A stretch of DNA of 64,000 bases, taken from Pseudomonas weihenstephanensis (GTDB lineage Bacteria > Pseudomonadota > Gammaproteobacteria > Pseudomonadales > Pseudomonadaceae). Position numbers and translations under genes: made by a program. The stretch is taken from assembly GCF_001043055.1 (NCBI RefSeq), contig NZ_JYLF01000001.1, positions 1 through 64,000 on the forward strand, in the 5' to 3' direction. The notes under the pieces are model-generated. The model was not told where the DNA came from and searched no databases. It was given only the letters and a program-made list of their open reading frames with translations. This document shows positions 45,576 to 53,722 of the stretch, one piece after another (the first letter of the stretch is position 1; every line of letters begins with the position of its first letter).

Positions 45576-46460
45576 ATGCGAATGCGCCTTATGTTATTGG
45601 GCGGCGGAAATGCTCTCGGGCAGGCGCTGATTCGTCTGGGTGCCGAGGAAGACATCCACTTCCTGGCCCCGCGTCCGCCGCAAGACGGCTGGGACGCTGC
45701 GAGTCTCACGCAACTGCTCGACGACACCCGACCGGACGCCGTTATCAACCTTGCGTACTACTTCGACTGGTTCCAGGCGCAGTCAGTCAGCGAAACCCGC
45801 TTGGCTGCCCAGGAACATGCCGTCGAACGGTTGGCCGAACTGTGCCAGCATCACAGCATCACCTTGCTCCAACCTTCCAGTTATCGCGTCTTCGACGGTT
45901 CGCGGGCCACGGCCTACAGCGAAAAAGACGAACCCGTGCCCTTGGGGTTGCGGGGTCAGGCGCTGTGGCGGATCGAGCAGAGTGTGCGGGCCATTTGTCC
46001 GCAGCACGTGCTGCTGCGTTTCGGCTGGCTGCTCGATGACAGCCCGGATGGTACCCTGGGGCGTTTTCTGGCTCAGGCTGAAAAAACCGGTGAGTTGCTG
46101 ATGGCCGATGATCGCCGCGGCAATCCTACGCCGGTCGATGATGCGGCGCGGGTAATCATTTCGGTGCTCAAGCAGCTGGATTGTTCGGCACCCTTGTGGG
46201 GCACCTACCACTACGCCGGGCATGAGGCCACTACTCCGCTGGCGCTTGGTCAGGCGATTTTGGCCGAGGCGCGGAACCTGCATCCGCTGGCAATCGAAGC
46301 GCCTACACCACAAGCGCACGCCGCACGGCCGGATGCCGCAGAAGAACCACAGCACGCGGTGCTGGCATGTAAAAAAATCCTACACACCTTCGGGATCAAA
46401 CCTCGCGCCTGGCGTGCCGGTCTCCCGATCCTACTGGACAGGTTTTATCGTCATGGCTGA
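45576..46460 (+). CDS. Sugar nucleotide-binding NAD(P)-dependent protein (RmlD-like)
   Basis: The 294-residue protein has an N-terminal Rossmann motif (MLLGGGNALGQALI) and the RmlD-type segment DAVINLAYYFDWF where rhamnose-synthesis reductases have a similar strand. The SYRVFDG sequence stands at the place of the catalytic tyrosine region, so the usual YxxxK of short-chain reductases is not clear. It is probably a dTDP-sugar or related reductase, possibly binding only. It overlaps the next gene by eight bases, and the pair is conserved in P. aeruginosa next to oprG, as I recall (PA4069-PA4068). The substrate is unknown. Confidence 0.7.
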   Translation: MRMRLMLLGGGNALGQALIRLGAEEDIHFLAPRPPQDGWDAASLTQLLDDTRPDAVINLAYYFDWFQAQSVSETRLAAQEHAVERLAELCQHHSITLLQPSSYRVFDGSRATAYSEKDEPVPLGLRGQALWRIEQSVRAICPQHVLLRFGWLLDDSPDGTLGRFLAQAEKTGELLMADDRRGNPTPVDDAARVIISVLKQLDCSAPLWGTYHYAGHEATTPLALGQAILAEARNLHPLAIEAPTPQAHAARPDAAEEPQHAVLACKKILHTFGIKPRAWRAGLPILLDRFYRHG

Positions 46461-47382
46461 TGCCCCGATCCTCGTCACCGGCGGCGCCGGGTTTATAGGT
46501 TCCAATCTGGTTGACGCGTTGCTGGCCAAGGGCTACGCAGTGCGAATCCTGGATGACATGTCCACAGGCAAACGCAGCAACCTGCCCCTGGACAATCCCA
46601 ACGTAGAACTGATTGAAGGTGATGTGGCAGATGCCGCGCTGGTCGCCGGCGTCATGGCCGGGTGCCGTGCCGTTGTGCATCTGGCCGCCGTGGCTTCAGT
46701 ACAAGCCTCGGTAGACGACCCGGTACGCACTCACCAAAGCAACTTCGTCGGCACCTTGAACGTGTGCGAAGCCATGCGTGAATCAGGTGTAAAACGCGTG
46801 GTATTTGCCTCCAGTGCTGCGGTTTACGGCAACAACGGTGAAGGCGAGTCGATTGTCGAAGACACGCCTAAAGCACCGCTCACGCCCTATGCATCCGACA
46901 AGCTGGCCAGCGAATACTATTTGGATTTCTACCGTCGCCAGCACGGCCTGGAACCTGTGATCTTTCGCTTCTTCAACGTCTTTGGGCCACGCCAAGACCC
47001 GTCTTCGCCGTACTCGGGCGTGATCAGCATCTTCAGTGAACGCGCTGAAAAAGGCCTGCCCATCACCCTTTTTGGCGATGGCGAACAAACCCGCGATTTC
47101 GTCTACGTGGGCGACCTGGTCAACATTTTGGTGCAGGCCGTCGAGGCTGAACACGTTGAAGAGGGCGCGGTTAACGTGGGCCTGAACAAAGCCACCACCC
47201 TCAAGCAAATGCTCACCGCACTGAGCGACGTTGTCGGCCAGTTGCCGCCGATCAGCTACGGCCCGCCGCGTTCCGGCGACATCCGCCATTCGCGTGCCGA
47301 CAACAGCCGTTTATTGCAGCGATTTACCTTGGGCGAAATCACGCCGATGAGTGAAGGGCTGGCGCGCTTGTTGGGGCGTTAA
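46453..47382 (+). CDS. NAD-dependent nucleotide-sugar epimerase/dehydratase
   Basis: A 309-residue short-chain epimerase. It shows the Rossmann motif TGGAGFIGSNLVDALL, a GKRSNLP segment, VHLAAVASVQASVDDP, and the catalytic YASDKLASEYYL (YxxxK) with the serine of FASSAAVYGNNGE upstream. The C-terminal PRSGDIRHSRADNSR fits GalE-like proteins. It probably makes UDP-sugar precursors with the preceding gene. ATG 46453 overlaps the upstream stop (46458-46460) and is followed by a strong bidirectional terminator. Confidence 0.8.
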   Translation: MADAPILVTGGAGFIGSNLVDALLAKGYAVRILDDMSTGKRSNLPLDNPNVELIEGDVADAALVAGVMAGCRAVVHLAAVASVQASVDDPVRTHQSNFVGTLNVCEAMRESGVKRVVFASSAAVYGNNGEGESIVEDTPKAPLTPYASDKLASEYYLDFYRRQHGLEPVIFRFFNVFGPRQDPSSPYSGVISIFSERAEKGLPITLFGDGEQTRDFVYVGDLVNILVQAVEAEHVEEGAVNVGLNKATTLKQMLTALSDVVGQLPPISYGPPRSGDIRHSRADNSRLLQRFTLGEITPMSEGLARLLGR

Positions 47383-47397
47383 CAAACACTGCATCTG

Positions 47398-47430
47398 AAA
47401 AAGGCGCCTTAAAAGGCGCCTTTTTTTGTG
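47398..47430. terminator. Bidirectional terminator between epimerase gene and ompW
   Basis: AAAAAGGCGCC (47398-47408) and GGCGCCTTTTT (47415-47425) enclose TTAAAA. The near-palindromic core serves both convergent genes. Confidence 0.88.
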
Positions 47431-47442
47431 TGCGGCGGTAGC

Positions 47443-48141
47443 TTAGAACTTGTAACCCAGGCCCACCATGTAAACCCATGGATCTACATCAACGTTGACC
47501 TTGGCTCGCGTGCCCGGTGCAACGCCGTTGTTTTCAACGGTGGCGCGGGTATCGATGTCGATGTAACGCGCCTGGGCGTTGATCATGATGTTGTCGGTCA
47601 GCATGTAGTCAGCACCGATCTGCCACGCCATGCCCCACGAGTTTTTCGCTTTGAAGTTGTCGAAGCCTGCTGCATTGGCGCGGCTGCCGACGTGTTCGTC
47701 ATAGATCCAGGTGTAGTTGATACCGGCACCCACGTACGGTTGGAACACCGACTTGGAGTCCAGCGGGTAGTACACAACGCTCAAGGTTGGCGGCAAGTGC
47801 TTCAGGGAGCCGAGTTTGCCGTTGGCGGCATCAAGGCCGGTGCCTTTGAGTTTCACGTCATGCTCAAACGGCGTCGCCGCCAACAATTCGATACCAATGT
47901 TGTTGGTGACCATGTACGCAAAGTTGAGACCCAATTGGGTGTCGCTGCTCATCGTTGCTTTGCCGCCCAGATCGTAACCCGACAATGGACCTTGATCCAC
48001 TTTAACGCTGGAGCTGTCGGCTTTCGGGTTAACCGTGATTGCACCGGCACGGACGATGATGTCGCCTTCAGTGTGCGCGTGAGCAAGTGGGGCAACGACG
48101 GCGAGGGCGAGGGCCGCTACGCTGAGCAAAGACTTGTGCAT
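47443..48141 (-). CDS. OmpW-family outer membrane protein (OprG-like)
   Basis: A 232-residue protein with a cleavable signal peptide (MHKSLLSVAALALAVVAPLAHA) and an eight-stranded barrel pattern. It ends in the outer-membrane signature VYMVGLGYKF with terminal phenylalanine. The family member in P. aeruginosa is OprG, which has been linked to uptake of small hydrophobic compounds and to anaerobic or iron conditions. The start is 48141 because GGAG precedes it; the longer frame starts upstream without a ribosome site. A possible ANR box lies 66 bases upstream. It sits downstream of the zinc operon on the same strand but with a gap of 272 bases. Confidence 0.88.
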   Translation of the reverse strand: MHKSLLSVAALALAVVAPLAHAHTEGDIIVRAGAITVNPKADSSSVKVDQGPLSGYDLGGKATMSSDTQLGLNFAYMVTNNIGIELLAATPFEHDVKLKGTGLDAANGKLGSLKHLPPTLSVVYYPLDSKSVFQPYVGAGINYTWIYDEHVGSRANAAGFDNFKAKNSWGMAWQIGADYMLTDNIMINAQARYIDIDTRATVENNGVAPGTRAKVNVDVDPWVYMVGLGYKF

Positions 48142-48206
48142 GGGAGCTCCAATTGGATATTTAAAATTTATATAACCAATGGTAATGAGCGCCCTGCGCA
48201 TGTCTG

Positions 48207-48220
48207 TTGACCCAGCTCAA
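48207..48220 (-). promoter_or_regulatory. Candidate ANR/FNR box upstream of ompW
   Basis: TTGACCCAGCTCAA keeps the core TTGA-N6-TCAA of the ANR/FNR consensus TTGAT-N4-ATCAA with symmetric single mismatches. It lies 66 bases before the ompW start, with an AT-rich -10-like stretch (48166-48174) between them. It fits the reported oxygen control of oprG. Confidence 0.45.
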
Positions 48221-48413
48221 TGAAACGGTGAAGACCGACAAAATTGTGAAAATTTCGTGAACCAACACGCAAACGTTCACTCTGTAGCCAGCCACGCAGT
48301 GCTGACATACCCCCTGCTGCCAAGTCTTTAACGGGGGCTTGAGCGACGCCGCAGTCTTCGGGTTTACGATCCCTTGGCCATTGAACCTCGCCTTCGGCAA
48401 CGGCGACGAGGGA

Positions 48414-48944
48414 CTATTCCGGCAGTTCGTAGACGTAGATTTTCTGCGCATCCATCTGGTAACCGGCATCAGCCAGTTCGCTGGTGCTGGGCTTGACCTG
48501 CATCGCGCCTTCGATCCAGTACGGTTGGTACAGCTCATCGAGCTTGACCCCGACTTTGCTGGTGACATGCACGATCTGATTCGACGGCGGCGGCGGGACA
48601 TGAATGCAGGCGCCGTAGTACGGCACCAGCAAAAAGTCCGTGGTGCGTCCTTCTTCACTCACCTCAAGCGGCACGATATAGCCCGGCAGGCGGATGTGCT
48701 GACCGTCCAGCGCAGGCACCACCGGGGCATTGGGCGTGCCCTGTTTGGCCGCGGGTGCTGCCTCCGGATCAAGGTTGCCCAGTTGCGACAGGTCGTGCAT
48801 CGGCGCCATGTCCGCCACTTCGGGCGGCGCATCCGGCGGGATCATCTCAGACCAGGTCAATTCCTTCGGTTCAGCCGCCCACAGTGGAGCGGACACCAGC
48901 AGCAACAGTGCGAGCAGCGCGCGCGGCAATACAGAGCGATTCAT
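48414..48944 (-). CDS. DUF3299 exported protein of the zinc-linked ABC operon
   Basis: The 176-residue protein has a signal peptide (MNRSVLPRALLALLLLVSAPLWA) and a conserved DUF3299 body with GYIVPLEVSEEGRTTDFLLVPYYGACIHVPPPPSNQIVHV near residue 85. The cysteine and histidine in YYGACIHVPPP could bind metal or thiol, but this is inference. It is 10 bases from the permease stop and the last gene of the operon, which corresponds to P. aeruginosa PA4066 from memory. The function is unknown. Confidence 0.75.
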   Translation of the reverse strand: MNRSVLPRALLALLLLVSAPLWAAEPKELTWSEMIPPDAPPEVADMAPMHDLSQLGNLDPEAAPAAKQGTPNAPVVPALDGQHIRLPGYIVPLEVSEEGRTTDFLLVPYYGACIHVPPPPSNQIVHVTSKVGVKLDELYQPYWIEGAMQVKPSTSELADAGYQMDAQKIYVYELPE

Positions 48945-48954
48945 AGGCACAGGC

Positions 48955-50220
48955 TCATAAGCGAATGGACAGACCATCGGCCAGCGATTGTCGGTAAGCG
49001 CGCCAGGCGGGCACGCAGCCCATCAACAGGGCGGCTGCCAGAATACCTGCGAGCAAGGTCCATTCATATTCACTCGGCCAGGCCAACGGCAAATACAGCC
49101 CGTAGTTCGACTGCACGTAGCCTTGGGCCACGGCGATGCTCACATACAAGAACGCCACACCTGCAACCACGCCAGCCAATGCCAACGCCAGCGCTTCAAA
49201 CACCAGCAAAGTGGCAATGTGCCAAGGGCGGGCACCCACTGAGCGCAAAATCGCCATCTCGCGGCGTCGCTCGTTGAGGCTGGTCAAAATGGCGGTGAGC
49301 ATGCCAATCAACCCGGTCAGCACCACAAACAACGAGACCACAAACAGGGCCTTTTCAGCGGTACTCATCAAGCTCCAGAGTTCTTGCAGGGCCACGCCGG
49401 GCAAAATCGCCATCATCGGTTCTCCGCGAAATTCATTGATTTCACGTTGCAGGGCAAAGGTCGAAATCTTGCTGTTCAACCCCAGCATAAAGGCGGTAAT
49501 GGCCTGCGGCGTGAGGTCCATGTTGCGGGCCTGATCGGCCGTAATGCGGCCTGCGCCGCGAGCAGGCACGCCGTTATGCCAGTCGATGTGAATGGCTTCC
49601 ATGCCGCCGAGGCTGATGTGCAGCGTGCGGTCGACCGGGGTGCCGGTGCGCTTGAGAATGCCGACCACGGTGAACGGTTTATCGTCGTGCTTGACCAGGC
49701 TCACGGCGGCGACGCCATGCGCCAACACCAGTTTGTCGCCTAATTTATAGTGCAACGCCTGCGCGACCTCAGCCCCCAGTACCACTTCAAACGGATCGGT
49801 AGCAAAGGCGCGGCCAGTGGCCAGCTCAAGGTTTTGCCGATGGCCGTACTGATAATGCTCAAAGTACGCCTCGCTGGTGCCCATCACCCGGTAGCCGCGG
49901 TGGGAGTCACCCAACGACATGGGAATTGCCCACTTCACCTTCGGGTTATTGGCGAAGTGTTCAAAGCTGTCCCAGCGGATGTTGTTGGTGGCATTGCCGA
50001 TGCGAAACACCGAATACAGCAGCAAATTGACCGACCCCGAACGTGCGCCGACGATCAAGTCCGTGCCGCTGATGGTGCTGGCAAAACTGCTGCGGGCCTC
50101 CGTTCGAACCCGCTCCACGGCCAGCAACAAACACACAGACAGGGCAATCGCGAATGCTGTCAGTAACGCGGTAAAACGGCGGTTAGCCAGGCTGGCCAGC
50201 GCAAGACGAAACAAATACAT
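48955..50220 (-). CDS. FtsX-type ABC transporter permease
   Basis: The 421-residue permease has one hydrophobic segment near the N-terminus (RFTALLTAFAIALSVCLLL), a periplasmic domain of about 240 residues, and three C-terminal segments (KALFVVSLFVVLTGLIGMLTAI, then VFEALALALAGVVAGVAFLYV, then TLLAGILAAALLMGC). That is the MacB/FtsX topology, found in exporters and lipoprotein-release systems rather than importers. ATG 50220 overlaps the ATPase stop region by 2 bases (TGAGATG). With the ATPase and the zinc-like DUF2796 protein it forms a tripartite system whose substrate is not proven. Confidence 0.85.
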   Translation of the reverse strand: MYLFRLALASLANRRFTALLTAFAIALSVCLLLAVERVRTEARSSFASTISGTDLIVGARSGSVNLLLYSVFRIGNATNNIRWDSFEHFANNPKVKWAIPMSLGDSHRGYRVMGTSEAYFEHYQYGHRQNLELATGRAFATDPFEVVLGAEVAQALHYKLGDKLVLAHGVAAVSLVKHDDKPFTVVGILKRTGTPVDRTLHISLGGMEAIHIDWHNGVPARGAGRITADQARNMDLTPQAITAFMLGLNSKISTFALQREINEFRGEPMMAILPGVALQELWSLMSTAEKALFVVSLFVVLTGLIGMLTAILTSLNERRREMAILRSVGARPWHIATLLVFEALALALAGVVAGVAFLYVSIAVAQGYVQSNYGLYLPLAWPSEYEWTLLAGILAAALLMGCVPAWRAYRQSLADGLSIRL

Positions 50221-50221
50221 C

Positions 50222-50932
50222 TCAGACCTCTGCCGTCGTGGCGGCACGATTGAGTTCAGACAGCGACAGGTTGCGATCAAACAGCGGGGCCAGGCTCTGG
50301 TCGTGACTGACAAACAGCAAGCTGGCCCCGGCCTCGCGGCATTCGGCGAACAACAATTGGATAAACGCTTCGCGGGCATCGGCATCAAGGGCCGAGGTGG
50401 GCTCATCGGCGATCACCAGCTCGGGTTGGCCGATCAGGGCACGGGCGGCGGCGACCCGTTGTTGCTGGCCGATGGACAGCGAGTCGGCGCGCCGCTCCAG
50501 CAACGCGGGGTCTTTAAGGCCCAAATGGGCGAGCAAGGTTTGCGCCGCTTTATCAACGCTACCGTGGCGTTGGGTGGCACGGCTGGCGCGCAGTTTGGAA
50601 AAGTGACACGGCAACTCAACGTTTTCGCGCACTGACAAAAAGGGCAGCAAATTGAATTGCTGAAAAATATAACCGGTGTGATCGACGCGAAACCGGTCCC
50701 GTGCGCCCGCCCCGAGTTCGCTGAGTGCTTGGCCCAGTAAACGGATCGTCCCCCTATTGGCTTTTTGCACACCGCCGAGCAAGCCCAGTAACGTGGTTTT
50801 ACCACTGCCGCTGGGGCCTTTGAGGAACAGGGTTTCGCCCGCTTGCAGGCGGAACTGAGGAATATCCAGCAGCACGGGGTGGCCCGGCCAATTAAAACTC
50901 AGGTCGCTCAGTTCGATGAGTGCATGGGTCAT
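50222..50932 (-). CDS. ABC transporter ATPase (LolD/MacB type)
   Basis: A 236-residue ATPase with Walker A GPSGSGKTTLLGLL, Q-loop FQQFNLLPFL, the signature LSIGQQQRVAAARALI, Walker B LVIADEPTSALD and H-loop FVSHDQ. It is coupled to the permease by overlap and belongs to the LolD/MacB group. It would energise the FtsX-type permease. In P. aeruginosa the same genes are reported to respond to zinc limitation. A gap of 71 bases with a short hairpin (50973-50995) separates it from the upstream DUF2796 gene. Confidence 0.88.
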   Translation of the reverse strand: MTHALIELSDLSFNWPGHPVLLDIPQFRLQAGETLFLKGPSGSGKTTLLGLLGGVQKANRGTIRLLGQALSELGAGARDRFRVDHTGYIFQQFNLLPFLSVRENVELPCHFSKLRASRATQRHGSVDKAAQTLLAHLGLKDPALLERRADSLSIGQQQRVAAARALIGQPELVIADEPTSALDADAREAFIQLLFAECREAGASLLFVSHDQSLAPLFDRNLSLSELNRAATTAEV

Positions 50933-50972
50933 GGGGAGTCAGGGTCGCCTGCAATGTGATGGGAGGGCCTAG

Positions 50973-50995
50973 AGGCGCAAGGCAAGCTCGCGCCT
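50973..50995. repeat. Short inverted repeat, possible REP remnant
   Basis: AGGCGC (50973-50978) and GCGCCT (50990-50995) with ctcg in the middle resemble the arms of Pseudomonas REP sequences. It lies in the gap between the DUF2796 and ATPase genes. It may be a remnant only. Confidence 0.3.
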
Positions 50996-51003
50996 GTACC
51001 CGT

Positions 51004-51558
51004 TTAGAACGTGAGCGTCGCTGCTTTGGCCGTCACTTGCACGGCCTGCTGACCGCTTGGGCCGATCAGTTGTACCTTGAATGTGTGGGTGGCGGGGAAT
51101 GTCTTGAAAAACTGCGCCAGATCCAGGGTTTTCAGGGCTTCAGGATGGCTGCACGTGAACGCGTAGTGAGCTTCGATATCGCTGTGGTGATGCTCTGTTT
51201 TACTCACGCGCTCTTCAGGGGCCGGCTCGAATAACGGGCTGTTGAGTTCCTGTTCATCGACCGTGCAACCGGCTGTTTTCGGCACGCTGAACAGCACTAA
51301 TGGATTGGCCAGTTGGGTGCGGGCGGCAGCGACCTTGGCTTTGTCAGCGTCAGTACTGGCAAGGTGCTCGAACCCCACCAGATTCATGGCCGGGCCGTCG
51401 AGGTCCAGTTCCAGTGTTTGACCATCAAGCGCCACGTTCAAGCTGGCAACGCCGTGTTCATGCGGCGCCAGGCTGCCGTGTTCGTGATCGTGGTCCTCAG
51501 CATGCGCCACAGCCAGCGGCAACAGGGCAAACGGCAAAGCAAGCAGCAAACGGCGCAT
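51004..51558 (-). CDS. DUF2796 zinc-binding exported protein (ZrgA-like)
   Basis: The 184-residue protein has a signal peptide (MRRLLLALPFALLPLAVAHA) followed at once by a histidine-rich stretch (EDHDHEHGSLAPHEHG). A second His-rich loop lies near residue 138 (SKTEHHHSDIEAHYAF), with cysteines in GCTVDE and TCSHPE. Such proteins (ZrgA, DUF2796) are periplasmic zinc binders. It heads the ABC operon and lies directly downstream of the candidate Zur box. ATG 51558 is chosen; a longer frame runs through the box and is not supported. Confidence 0.85.
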   Translation of the reverse strand: MRRLLLALPFALLPLAVAHAEDHDHEHGSLAPHEHGVASLNVALDGQTLELDLDGPAMNLVGFEHLASTDADKAKVAAARTQLANPLVLFSVPKTAGCTVDEQELNSPLFEPAPEERVSKTEHHHSDIEAHYAFTCSHPEALKTLDLAQFFKTFPATHTFKVQLIGPSGQQAVQVTAKAATLTF

Positions 51559-51589
51559 AGCATGACTCCAGCTAGGAAGAGGGAATGGC

Positions 51590-51614
51590 TTGTTATGTGA
51601 TCTTATAACAATGT
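51590..51614 (-). promoter_or_regulatory. Candidate Zur box before the zinc operon
   Basis: TGTGATCTTATAACA (51596-51610) aligns with the Zur core TGTTATANTATAACA at 12 of 14 defined positions. It is flanked by a further inverted pair TTGTTAT (51590-51596) and ATAACAA (51605-51611). It lies 32 bases before the start codon of the DUF2796 gene, where a Zur operator would overlap the promoter. Confidence 0.6.
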
Positions 51615-51692
51615 TGCGAGAGTTTGCCCGTGTGCTTGGCGTTACGCAAGACGCGTGGGAGCATGCCTTCATGAAACTTCAGGAGCAGGGTG

Positions 51693-52034
51693 ATGGTGCG
51701 TATTCGCGGAACAATTGGCGACTGGCCAGTGGATTTGACGGTAGAGCTGGATGAGGCGGAGTGGGCGCAGCTGGGCGGGCAGTTAAACGTTAACGCACCG
51801 GCCCCGGTTGCAGTTGCCAACAAACCTGCGAATCAAGACGATGCCGTGTGGGAAGCGACCAAGGATTTGTTGCGTCAGGCGGGTCAGATGACCGGCCCGC
51901 AACTGCTCGCCCAACTGCAAGCGCTGGCCGGCAGTACAGGTGCCGGGAAGCGCTTGCTGGTGCGATTGCGCCACAGCAGCGAGGTGAAAGTGGTCAGCGG
52001 CACTGACTCACCGGTTTACAGCTGGGTTGAATAA
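51693..52034 (+). CDS. Small conserved protein of unknown function
   Basis: A 113-residue acidic protein beginning MVRIRGTIGDWPVDLTVELD. The N-terminal half is followed by an alanine-rich linker (NAPAPVAVANKPANQ). The C-terminal half (DAVWEATKDLLRQAGQMTGP to the end) has a helix-helix-strand pattern that might be a small winged helix. I do not recognise a family. The gene is divergent from the zinc operon and shares its promoter region; AGGAG (51681-51685) sits 7 bases before the ATG. In P. aeruginosa the same slot is a hypothetical gene. Confidence 0.65.
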   Translation: MVRIRGTIGDWPVDLTVELDEAEWAQLGGQLNVNAPAPVAVANKPANQDDAVWEATKDLLRQAGQMTGPQLLAQLQALAGSTGAGKRLLVRLRHSSEVKVVSGTDSPVYSWVE

Positions 52035-52061
52035 ATCAGCAGGATGCACGCCCGACTTGGC

Positions 52062-52110
52062 GTAGGCGCTGGCTGCGATCTTTTTTAAGATCAAGCGATC
52101 GCAGCCTGCG
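52062..52110. repeat. REP-type inverted repeat
   Basis: gtaggcgctggctgcgatc (52062-52080) and gcgatcgcagcctgcg (52095-52110) are inverted REP-like arms. The inner gatcttttttaagatc forms a hairpin. It lies between two convergent genes and could act as their terminator. Confidence 0.6.
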
Positions 52111-52125
52111 TGTTGATGTGCGGAT

Positions 52126-53001
52126 TTAGTACAGCGCTGCAAACAATTTGCGGCGGTAAGTGGTCACCAGTGGGTGATCGTTGCCCAGCAGGTCGAACAC
52201 TTGCAGCAAAGTTGTGTGCGTAATGCCTTCGTTGTAGCTGCGATTGCGCACAAAGAGCTTTAGCAAACCTTCGAGCGCGCCTTCATATTGCTGGCGGGCC
52301 AATTGCTGAACGGCCAGTTGGTAGGCAGCTTCATCGTCCTGCGGGTTTTGCGCCACGCGGGTTTTCAAGTCCGCGACATCGGGCAGGTCTTTGGCTTGGC
52401 TCAAAAAGGTCAATTGCGCCTTGGCGCCCGCCAGCTCGGCTTTGTGTTCATCGCTTTTTACAGCATCGAGCACGGCTTGCGCTTCTGCCAGCTCGCCACG
52501 CTCAGCCAGGCAGCGACCATACAAAATCAGCGCCTTGGCGTGGGTGTTGTCTTCGGTCAGGACCTGTTTGAGTAGCGCCTCGGCTTCGGCAAAACGGCTT
52601 TCGGCAAACAGCGCCTGAGCCTGAACCATCGGGTCTTCGGCGGCCGGAGCAGGCATTTCGACATGTAGCTCAAGCATGGCGCGAATAGCGGACTCCGGCT
52701 GTGCTTCCTGAAACCCGTCGACGACTTTGCCTTCCTTGAACAGCACCACCGTCGGCAGGGTCTGGATACCGATGCGCCCCACGATGTCCTGTTCAATGTC
52801 GCAATTGACTTTGGCCAGCAGCAGCTCGCCTTGGTATTCCTCGGCAATGTGTTCCAGGATCGGCAGCATCACTTTGCACGGTGCGCACCATTCGGCCCAG
52901 AAATCGACTAACACCGGCTGCTCGAAAGAGGCTTCGATCACGCGTTTATCGAAGTCTGCTGAGGTCACATCGAAGCTGAAAGTCGTCGTTGGCTGATTCA
53001 T
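52126..53001 (-). CDS. cnoX: Thioredoxin-TPR protein (CnoX/YbbN-like)
   Basis: The 290-residue protein joins a thioredoxin domain (about 1-110, with VDFWAEWCAPCKVMLPIL) to a C-terminal TPR-like helical region. The C-terminal part begins after LHVEMPAPAAEDPM and includes LIRNRSYNEGITHTTLLQVFDLLG-like sequence (here LFVRNRSYNEGI). This is the CnoX/YbbN architecture, a holdase linked to GroEL and oxidative stress. Unlike E. coli CnoX, which has lost the first cysteine (SQHC), this one keeps an intact CAPC site. ATG 53001 is the family start. Confidence 0.85.
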   Translation of the reverse strand: MNQPTTTFSFDVTSADFDKRVIEASFEQPVLVDFWAEWCAPCKVMLPILEHIAEEYQGELLLAKVNCDIEQDIVGRIGIQTLPTVVLFKEGKVVDGFQEAQPESAIRAMLELHVEMPAPAAEDPMVQAQALFAESRFAEAEALLKQVLTEDNTHAKALILYGRCLAERGELAEAQAVLDAVKSDEHKAELAGAKAQLTFLSQAKDLPDVADLKTRVAQNPQDDEAAYQLAVQQLARQQYEGALEGLLKLFVRNRSYNEGITHTTLLQVFDLLGNDHPLVTTYRRKLFAALY

Positions 53002-53032
53002 TACGGGTCTCGAAACAGGTAAATGAGGGCAA

Positions 53033-53722
53033 CTATAAAGGCTGTGCGGGCACGCTGAAAGCCGTACTGCGGCGCTGCGCATGATATAGGCTCACTTGGC
53101 GAAACTCATGGGGTTCGGCCAAGTCGGGCAAGGTCAATGCCCTGAGCGTTGCCAGTTGCCGGTACAGCGGATGTTTAAAGTCGCGCACCCGCGAATCAGC
53201 CACCAATGCCTGCTGCCCTCGAGTCAAAAATTGATCCAGTAGCGGCAGGTTTTCCCGGTCGTAGAGCACGTCGGCCACCAGAATCAGATCAAAGCGGTCC
53301 GCCTCGGCAAAAAAGTCGCTGGAATAGCTCAGTTGCACATTATTCAGTTCAGCGTTGGCTCGACAGGCAGCCAGCGCCAATGGGTCCAGATCACACACCA
53401 GCACTTGCAGCGCGCCGGCCTTGGCCGCGGCAATGGCCGCCACCCCCGAACCGGCGCCAAAATCCAGTACGCGCTTGCCTTTGACCCACTGCGGGTGTTC
53501 GGCCAGATACTGCGCCAATGCCAGGCCGCTGGCCCAGCAAAAGGCCCAGTAGGGCGGCTCGTAGAGAATGCGCCGGGTTTCGTCCGGGGTGAAGGCGCGG
53601 TCCATGTTGTGCGCGTCGATCAACCACAGTTTGAGGGAGGTGCCAGGCAGATCGGTGGCCACCAGCCGCGCATCACCCAGCAGCTCACTTAATGACTGTT
53701 GCAGGTCGAACGGTGTGTTCAT
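53033..53722 (-). CDS. Class I SAM-dependent methyltransferase
   Basis: The 229-residue protein has the SAM-binding motif I VLDFGAGSGVAAIAAAKAG near residue 83, motif II LVCDLDPLALAACRANAELN and motif III ADRFDLILVADVLYD. The EPPYWAFCWASGLALAQYL segment before motif I is typical of the protein-methylating group with L11 methylase and METTL18-like members. The target is unknown. It shares four bases with the lipoprotein gene upstream and stops 31 bases before cnoX, so the three genes form one unit. Confidence 0.8.
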   Translation of the reverse strand: MNTPFDLQQSLSELLGDARLVATDLPGTSLKLWLIDAHNMDRAFTPDETRRILYEPPYWAFCWASGLALAQYLAEHPQWVKGKRVLDFGAGSGVAAIAAAKAGALQVLVCDLDPLALAACRANAELNNVQLSYSSDFFAEADRFDLILVADVLYDRENLPLLDQFLTRGQQALVADSRVRDFKHPLYRQLATLRALTLPDLAEPHEFRQVSLYHAQRRSTAFSVPAQPL

